From positions 1 through 26,570 of the forward strand of contig NZ_JBHSBN010000045.1 in assembly GCF_042650605.1 (NCBI RefSeq): a stretch of DNA of 26,570 nucleotides. Reading direction: 5' to 3'. A program made the position numbers and the translations under genes. The notes under the pieces were generated by a model. That model had not been told where the DNA came from, did not search any database, and worked only from the letters and a program-made list of their open reading frames with translations. Every line of letters starts with the position of its first letter. Within the stretch, counting starts at the first letter, position 1. Of this stretch, positions 21,728 through 26,570 are shown one piece after another. The stretch comes from Micromonospora_J zhanjiangensis (GTDB lineage Bacteria; Actinomycetota; Actinomycetes; Mycobacteriales; Micromonosporaceae).

Positions 21728-23116
21728 ATGACCCCCGACGAGCGGGCCGCCCGGATCGCGGAGTTGGACGAGCAGATCGCGGCCCTGGACGAAGAACTCG
21801 GCGAAACGAGTCTGCGTGGTCACCTGACGCCGCGCGAGCGGGACGAGCGGCCACGACGGAAGCGGTCGACTCGCCGGCGGCAGGACTCGCCGGACCTGCC
21901 TCGGCTGCCGGTCGACCCGCGCACGGTCGGCCGCGCCTACGCCGGGAAGGCCGGCAAGACCTACCGGCCCTCCATGCTCGTCACGCTCACCCTGGGCTCG
22001 CACGGGCCGGTGCACTCGCACCTGCGGCGGGGCGCCTACGTCGCGCCGTGCGAGTGCGGCCAGCGACACGGCCCGCACGACGACGTCCTTGGCACACCCG
22101 TCGACCCGACCACCTACAACTACCGACGGGCCGCCCTGGACTCGATCCACTTCGCCCGGGTCATGGATCGCTGGTGGCAGAACGTCCGCCGCGCCGCCGG
22201 CTGGAACGTCCAATACGCCGGCGCCGTCGAACTCCAACGCCGCCTCGCCCCGCACGCCCACTTCGCCATCCGCGGCACCATGCCCCGCCGGCTGCTCAAG
22301 CAGATCGCCGCCGCGACCTACCACCAGGTGTGGTGGCCGTCCTTCGACGAACCGGTTTACTCGCCGGACAAGCCGCCGGTCTGGGACGTCGACCAACAGG
22401 CATACGTCGACCCGCGCACCAAGCAGCCGCTGACGCCGTGGGCGGTCGCCCTGGACGAGCTGGAGCAGCCCGACAGCCGACCCGCCTACGTGGCGCGGCT
22501 CGGCCGGATCGACGCCCGGGGCATCGAGCAGGGCACCCGCGACGCGGAACGGTCGATTCGGTACGTGACGAAGTACGTCACCAAAGACCTGACCGACCAG
22601 GCCAAACCCCGCACCGACCCGCAGAAGGCGCACTTCGACCGGCTCCACGCTGAACTGTCGGTGCTGCCCTGCTCGCCGACCTGCGCGAACTGGCTGCTCT
22701 ACGGCGTCCAGCCCGACGGCGCCAAGCCGGGCCTGACGCCGGGCCGCTGCACGGGAAAGGTCCACCAGCGGGCGACGCTCGGCTTCACCGGCCGGCGGGT
22801 ACTGGTGTCCCGGCAGTGGTCCGGCAAGACCCTCGCCGACCACCGCGCCGACAACCGGGCCTGGGTCCGTGCCGTCCTCGCCGGCGGCATGGCCGACACC
22901 GACGAGCACGACCAGGCCGACACCGACCCGGACGGCAAATCGCGCTACCGGTTCGAACTCGCCCGACCCGAAGACCCCGACGTCCTACCCCTGGAACACC
23001 GCGTCCTACGCGCCGTCTCGGCCCGCATCCGCTGGCGGGCAGACCTCGACGCCGCCCGTCGACGAGCCGCCGGCGGTGTTTCGGCAACCGCTACTCCCCT
23101 CTCCTCGGCCGCCTGA
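21728..23116 (+). CDS. Rolling-circle replication initiator, catalytic part (RepSA-like)
   Basis: From ATG 21728 it encodes 462 residues in the same frame as the preceding ORF, without a visible ribosome binding site. After a coiled start (RIAELDEQIAALDEELG) comes KRSTRRRQDSPDLPRLPVDPRTVG, TYRPSMLVTLTLGSHGPVHS, then RRLAPHAHFAIRG with the HUH metal motif HAH at 176-178. The RYVTKYVTKDL segment holds candidate nucleophile tyrosines Y279 and Y283. This is the AICE replication initiator family, which nicks the origin for rolling-circle replication of the excised element. Confidence 0.9.
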   Translation: MTPDERAARIAELDEQIAALDEELGETSLRGHLTPRERDERPRRKRSTRRRQDSPDLPRLPVDPRTVGRAYAGKAGKTYRPSMLVTLTLGSHGPVHSHLRRGAYVAPCECGQRHGPHDDVLGTPVDPTTYNYRRAALDSIHFARVMDRWWQNVRRAAGWNVQYAGAVELQRRLAPHAHFAIRGTMPRRLLKQIAAATYHQVWWPSFDEPVYSPDKPPVWDVDQQAYVDPRTKQPLTPWAVALDELEQPDSRPAYVARLGRIDARGIEQGTRDAERSIRYVTKYVTKDLTDQAKPRTDPQKAHFDRLHAELSVLPCSPTCANWLLYGVQPDGAKPGLTPGRCTGKVHQRATLGFTGRRVLVSRQWSGKTLADHRADNRAWVRAVLAGGMADTDEHDQADTDPDGKSRYRFELARPEDPDVLPLEHRVLRAVSARIRWRADLDAARRRAAGGVSATATPLSSAA

Positions 23117-23138
23117 CTCATCGGAGGAACCACCCCTT

Positions 23139-23324
23139 ATGGAAAGCGAGCTGTTGACTGTTCCTCAGGTACTCGCCGCGCTGAACGGCGTTTCGCGGCG
23201 GACCTTCTACCGCTGGCGTGAGTTGGGTATCGCGCCGGAGTGCATCAAGCTGCCCAACGGTGAGCTGCGCATCGAGCGGCGTGACCTGCGGGCGTGGCTG
23301 GAGCAGCACCGGGAGGCGGCGTGA
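23139..23324 (+). CDS. xis: Excisionase (Xis), MerR/AlpA-like helix-turn-helix
   Basis: From ATG 23139, with GGAGG about 11 bases upstream, it encodes 61 residues: LLTVPQVLAALNGVSRRTFYRWRELGIAPECIKLPNGELRIERRDLRAWLEQH. This is the winged helix-turn-helix of AICE excisionases, which bend DNA at the att site and drive integrase to excise. It lies directly upstream of int and overlaps it by 4 bases (GTGA). Confidence 0.92.
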   Translation: MESELLTVPQVLAALNGVSRRTFYRWRELGIAPECIKLPNGELRIERRDLRAWLEQHREAA

Positions 23325-24868
23325 AGTCGCGGGCGGTGCGGGTCTGGGACACCCGGGTCAACAAGGGCGCCGGCAAGAAGAAGACGTACACGGTGCGGTG
23401 GATCGTGGCGGGTCGGGAGAAGTCGCGGAACTTCGCCACCCGGGCGCTGGCGGACAACCACCGGTCGGACCTGATGCAGGCGATCAACCGGGGCGAGGCG
23501 TTCGACACGGTCAGTGGGCTGCCTGACTCGATGGTGGAGGCGAAGGGCGCGGCGTCGTGGCTGGAGTTCGTTCAGTCGTACCTGGATATGAAGTGGCCGG
23601 GCGCGGCGGCCAAGTCACGGGAGAGCATGGTCGACGCGTTGGCGACGGTGACCCCGGCGTTGGTGCGTGACCAGGCGGGCCGGCCGGCGCGGGACGAGCT
23701 GCGACGGGTGCTGTTGGATCACGTGCTTCCGCCGGCGGTTCGGCGGTCGGAGGTGCCGGCGGAGCTGGCGCCGGCGTTGCGCTGGCTGCGGCGGAATTCG
23801 TTACCCCTCAACGAGGTCGGGGAGATGGCGGTGGTCCGGGCCGCGTTGGACGTCCTGGCGGTGCGGCTCGACGGGCGGCCGGCGGCGCCGACGACCGTGC
23901 GGCGTAAGCGGTCGGTGTTCTACAACGTGTTGCAGTACGCGGTGGAGTTGGAGGCGTTGGAGTTCAACCCGGTCGACAAGATCCGGGTACGGGCGCAGCG
24001 GGCGAAGGTCGCCGAGTCGGTCGATCGGCGGGTGGTGGTCAACGGGCGCCAGGCGCGGGAGCTGCTGACCGCCGTGTCGTACGTCGGTGAGCGGGGTGCG
24101 GTCGGCCGCGGTGAGCGCCTGGTCGCCTTCTTCGGCTGCCTCTACTTCGCGGCGCTGCGACCCAGTGAGGCATTGGCGCTGCGGGAGCAGGACTGCCACC
24201 TTCCGGCAATGGGCTGGGGCCGGCTGACGCTGGTCGACAACCGGCCGCAGTCGGGCAAGCGGTGGACCGACAGCGGCGAGGTGCACGACCGGCGTGGGTT
24301 GAAGCACCGGGCGGCGGCCGAGTCGCGGGGCGTGCCGATCCCGCCGGAGCTGGTCGGGATGCTGCGGGCGCACGTCGACCGGTTCGGGGTCGCCGAGGAT
24401 GGGCGGCTGTTCCGCAGCGAGCGGGGCAACGTCGTCGCCGGGTCGACGTACTCCCGGGTGTGGAAGGCGGCGCGGCGGCTGGCGCTCACTCCCCCGCAGG
24501 TCGCGTCGCCGCTGGCCGGACGGCCGTACGACCTGCGGCACGCGGCGGTGTCGCTCTGGCTGAACTCCGGCGTTCCGGCAACCGAGGTCGCCGCGCGGGC
24601 CGGCCACTCCGTCGATGTCCTGCTCAAGGTGTACGCCAAGTGCCTCGACGGCCAGGAGGCGACCGTCAACCAGCGGATCGAGCAAGCGCTCCTTGGCCCC
24701 CAGAAGCGGCTCGTAAGCGACAGAAGAGGAGGATTGCGCCGCGCGTCAACGAAGGCTCCAAGCGGATATGATCCTTCCCTACTCAGCGCGCCTCTACCGC
24801 CGTGGTTCGATCGGAGCCATACTGACCTTGTCTTACACACCCCTTCCCAGGCCCAGCTATTTAGATGA
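23321..24868 (+). CDS. int: Tyrosine site-specific integrase, with run-on C-terminus
   Basis: From GTG 23321 (GGGAGG just upstream) it encodes 515 residues. It has an N-terminal arm-binding domain, a core-binding region near 78-235, and a catalytic domain with R280 (AALRPSEALAL), R406 in PYDLRHAAVSLWL, H429 (AGHS) and Y438 (KVYAKCL). The usual HxxR His is Tyr here, as in the fossil copy at 5.2 kb. Relatives should end soon after NQRIEQALL (about residue 458). The last 55 residues look like read-through into unrelated DNA. Integrases of this type insert into tRNA 3' ends; tRNA-Arg(CCT) is the inferred target. Confidence 0.93.
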   Translation: MKSRAVRVWDTRVNKGAGKKKTYTVRWIVAGREKSRNFATRALADNHRSDLMQAINRGEAFDTVSGLPDSMVEAKGAASWLEFVQSYLDMKWPGAAAKSRESMVDALATVTPALVRDQAGRPARDELRRVLLDHVLPPAVRRSEVPAELAPALRWLRRNSLPLNEVGEMAVVRAALDVLAVRLDGRPAAPTTVRRKRSVFYNVLQYAVELEALEFNPVDKIRVRAQRAKVAESVDRRVVVNGRQARELLTAVSYVGERGAVGRGERLVAFFGCLYFAALRPSEALALREQDCHLPAMGWGRLTLVDNRPQSGKRWTDSGEVHDRRGLKHRAAAESRGVPIPPELVGMLRAHVDRFGVAEDGRLFRSERGNVVAGSTYSRVWKAARRLALTPPQVASPLAGRPYDLRHAAVSLWLNSGVPATEVAARAGHSVDVLLKVYAKCLDGQEATVNQRIEQALLGPQKRLVSDRRGGLRRASTKAPSGYDPSLLSAPLPPWFDRSHTDLVLHTPSQAQLFR

Positions 24869-25058
24869 TCTAGAACATCTGGGGGCACGCAACGGAACCC
24901 GCCGCTGGCGGGACCCCAACGGTCGCATCTACACCTACGACGGCCAGCATTGCGAGTTGGAGGTATTTAACTCCCGAGGTCACCATATCGGGGTCGCCGA
25001 CGTGTATACTGGTGAATTTACGAAGCCTGCGGTTAGAGGAAGGAAGATCGATGTTTAA
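24828..25058 (+). CDS. Colicin E3-type ribonuclease toxin (stand-alone)
   Basis: The toxin core is RRWRDPNGRIYTYDGQHCELEVFNSRGHH, then TGEFTKPAVRGRKIDV. The D-x-x-H-x-x-x-E catalytic triad of colicin E3/pyocin S6 cytotoxic domains is intact (D38, H41, E45 from TTG 24828), and a basic RGRK near the end fits the catalytic Arg. E3 domains cut 16S rRNA at the decoding site. TTG 24828 gives the start SYTPLPRPSYLDDLEHLG and 76 residues. ATG 24768 gives 96 residues but overlaps int by 100 bases. There are no secretion or receptor domains, so it is likely an intracellular toxin. The stop overlaps the next gene. Confidence 0.78.
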   Translation: MSYTPLPRPSYLDDLEHLGARNGTRRWRDPNGRIYTYDGQHCELEVFNSRGHHIGVADVYTGEFTKPAVRGRKIDV

Positions 25059-25428
25059 GCTTGTTCCGCAGCAGCAAGTCGACGATCGACCGACCTTCAT
25101 CGACGATGTGCTGTCAGGCCGTACGACCCTTGACGCCATCGATGACTACATTGCGCGCTGGCATGAGGCGCCTGACCGCTCCTACGCGGCCGCCATGGAA
25201 CTTCACGAGTTCTTGGGAATGACGTGGGACGAATATCGGCTCTGGGGCGAGAGGCCCGAGTCTCTTCGCTTTACAGTTGCGGCTCGACGAGCGCAACGTC
25301 CTGTCGCAGAGATACTTCGCACCAACTTAACGGGCGCAGCTGCACGGTCAAACGACACGACAGATGCTGAGCGTGTACTCGCTTGGCTGAAGTCGCGCGG
25401 CCGAATCAGGAACCGCTCCGCCGAATAA
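25051..25428 (+). CDS. Putative antitoxin/immunity protein, 125 aa
   Basis: From ATG 25051 (AGGAAGGA about 6 bases upstream), overlapping the toxin stop by 8 bases. It encodes a helical, mostly acidic protein: TTLDAIDDYIARWHEAPD, then AAMELHEFLGMTWDEYRLWGERPESLRFTVAARRAQRPVAEIL. The ELHEFLGMTWDEYRLW segment recurs in small proteins next to toxins in actinobacteria, which supports an antitoxin role, but this is from memory. The C-terminus (TDAERVLAWLKSRGRIRNRS) may be a separate helix. Tight overlap with both neighbours argues that it acts with them. Confidence 0.68.
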   Translation: MFKLVPQQQVDDRPTFIDDVLSGRTTLDAIDDYIARWHEAPDRSYAAAMELHEFLGMTWDEYRLWGERPESLRFTVAARRAQRPVAEILRTNLTGAAARSNDTTDAERVLAWLKSRGRIRNRSAE

Positions 25429-26447
25429 TGGGCGATAGCGAACTTGGCCTATGGTGCACCCGAGGGCCCGAAGAGCCAGCGAAGATCCTTGCCTCAGCAA
25501 TCGTTGCCAAATACGACCTAGCCCCTCCCATTAATGTTCAGCGGCTAGTACAAGAATGCGCAGAGCTTTCCTTTGAAGACTGGCCTTATGCGGGATGCGA
25601 TGCACTAGTACATGGGCTACACGAGCCTCGACCGCAGGTTTTTGTCCGCACAGGACTTCATCCCAGGCGCCAGCGTTTAACCCTAGCGCACGAATATGGC
25701 CATATCAAAATGGGATGGCATTACGGAACGGTCGGCTGCCAGCCCGTTGCAAACGAGATCGACGGCGAACCACCAGAGCTGAGCACAACTGTCGGATACG
25801 ATGCTGTAGGCCAAGAGCGCGAGGCCACACGCTTCGCGGGCTATTTGATTCTCCCCGAGACCTTCCTGCGACCATTAATCCGTAGCACCAATATGGATGC
25901 GATATTAGACGGCCTGAACAGCGCAGGGGTATCCGCCGACGCCGCCTTTATGAGGCTACGCAACTTGCTTCAACCCGGCTTTCTTTTCAAGTTCAAAGTT
26001 GGGGACGAACGGCGAACCTATGCTTCCCCCGGCACTGTCACCCCTGCTGGTTGTGGGCAGCTTGGCGAGCGCGCATTGAGAGACTCCTCAGCCGAGTGGG
26101 GAGTGGCCAATGTCAGCGACAGGAGAGTTGAGTGGTTCCGTCTCACGGATTTCGAACCATTCGTACCCGTGCCCGGATCGCCGTCGGCCACAGTCCTGCT
26201 TCGCTCGGCGATCGCATCATGCGAACTAGACGCAGCGCGCAGGCAAAGGATGTTACTCAGCATTAATGGCGTGGTCGGAGGCAGTCTTTCCGTCGAGCGG
26301 GCACACACCCCTCAGCAAGCGCTGGCACTCCTACGCCACAAGTTCGACAGCAAGTCTGAATATGAAGAAGTCGCCGCCCACCCCAGCTTCGATCTCTACC
26401 TACGTCGCAAGGTTGAAGAGTGGGCTCACAAACGCGGACTCCTCTAA
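25428..26447 (+). CDS. ImmA/IrrE family metallopeptidase
   Basis: The start ATG 25428 overlaps the preceding stop (TAATG). The 339-residue protein carries the zinc-binding HExxH motif HEYGH at 88-92 within RQRLTLAHEYGHIKMGWH. The downstream glutamate region is QEREATRFAGYLILP at about 129-143, as in ImmA/IrrE peptidases. These enzymes cleave regulators, classically XRE repressors such as DdrO or ImmR, in response to stress. The C-terminal 180 residues are uncharacterised and may sense the signal. No XRE gene is beside it; its partner here is the 125-aa protein. AT-richer codons than the AICE backbone point to separate acquisition. Confidence 0.9.
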   Translation: MGDSELGLWCTRGPEEPAKILASAIVAKYDLAPPINVQRLVQECAELSFEDWPYAGCDALVHGLHEPRPQVFVRTGLHPRRQRLTLAHEYGHIKMGWHYGTVGCQPVANEIDGEPPELSTTVGYDAVGQEREATRFAGYLILPETFLRPLIRSTNMDAILDGLNSAGVSADAAFMRLRNLLQPGFLFKFKVGDERRTYASPGTVTPAGCGQLGERALRDSSAEWGVANVSDRRVEWFRLTDFEPFVPVPGSPSATVLLRSAIASCELDAARRQRMLLSINGVVGGSLSVERAHTPQQALALLRHKFDSKSEYEEVAAHPSFDLYLRRKVEEWAHKRGLL

Positions 26448-26570
26448 CCTCGATCGTTCATGGCTGGCGTCGGATGTATCGGCCTCGGGCGATTGATCGG
26501 TGTTCTCCGATGAATGCGGTCTTGGGGCATGGTGGTGGGCCGTCTGTCGCGGCGGTGGGCGTGGTCTCCT
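26448..26570. other. Right edge, no feature recognised
   Basis: I see neither a tRNA 3' end nor a gene start in the last 123 bases. A minus-strand frame is open to the edge but is too short to identify. Confidence 0.5.

Larger units (their letters stand above)
12500..24868. mobile_element. Actinomycete integrative and conjugative element (AICE) backbone
   Basis: The set Nudix, XRE-TPR, GntR/KorSA, Pra, FtsK-type translocase, DUF2637, RCR Rep, Xis and Int, in this order, is the complete module set of pSAM2-like AICEs. Limits given are those of recognisable backbone genes only. The true left end may be the tRNA-Arg att at 5931-5975, and the right end is beyond the int cargo and probably beyond the window, since no second att is seen. 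Confidence 0.85.

Overview
The window is high-GC actinobacterial DNA, most likely from Micromonospora or a close relative. This is inferred from GC-rich codon use, the families present and the actinobacterial tRNA 3' ends. It reads as a short chromosomal stretch, then a scarred integration hotspot, then a large actinomycete integrative and conjugative element (AICE) carrying defence-type cargo.

Left part (1-5.9 kb). A transposase C-terminus is followed by the 3' half of a tRNA-Lys gene, probably an old attachment site. Next come a DUF72 protein, a small PH-like protein, and a striking fulvocin C-type bacteriocin precursor whose N-terminus is a CxxC thioredoxin/DCC-like domain. After these lie a stand-alone recombinase-type zinc ribbon protein, several small unknown genes, and a frameshifted C-terminal remnant of a tyrosine integrase closely related to the intact integrase at 23.3 kb.

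Hotspot (5.9-6.5 kb). The 3' half of a tRNA-Arg(CCT) gene lies on the minus strand. A degenerate second copy of its core is 260 bp away. Copies of two short dispersed repeats are also here. The orientation fits the chromosomal side of an AICE that extends rightwards, with the full tRNA beyond the right edge of the window. The integrase remnant just outside would then be left from an earlier element.

Variable cargo (6.5-12 kb). This holds a membrane-anchored PD-(D/E)xK nuclease-like protein, an unknown protein beneath a long perfect-type hairpin, a small HTH protein, a small membrane protein and a Fic AMP-transferase. Directly after the Fic gene is a 73-bp tandem repeat array of 3.6 copies. 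Several intergenic stretches here have no recognisable genes.

AICE backbone (12-24.9 kb). On the minus strand are a GNAT acetyltransferase, a Nudix hydrolase and an XRE-TPR regulator. Divergent from them are small Cys-rich and SH3-like genes and a GntR/UTRA repressor (KorSA type). An AT-richer ApeA-like HEPN defence gene sits between the repressor and pra. The transfer and replication operon follows: pra, a 26-aa ORF, a zinc ribbon protein, an FtsK/TraB-type translocase, DUF2637, a rolling-circle Rep interrupted by an in-frame stop, xis and int. A CPCC-family gene is embedded antisense between DUF2637 and rep.

Right cargo (24.8-26.4 kb). A compact, overlapping three-gene operon encodes a colicin E3-type RNase toxin, a 125-aa putative antitoxin and an ImmA/IrrE metallopeptidase. 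With the bacteriocin fusion, this is the most interesting candidate for an undescribed system.
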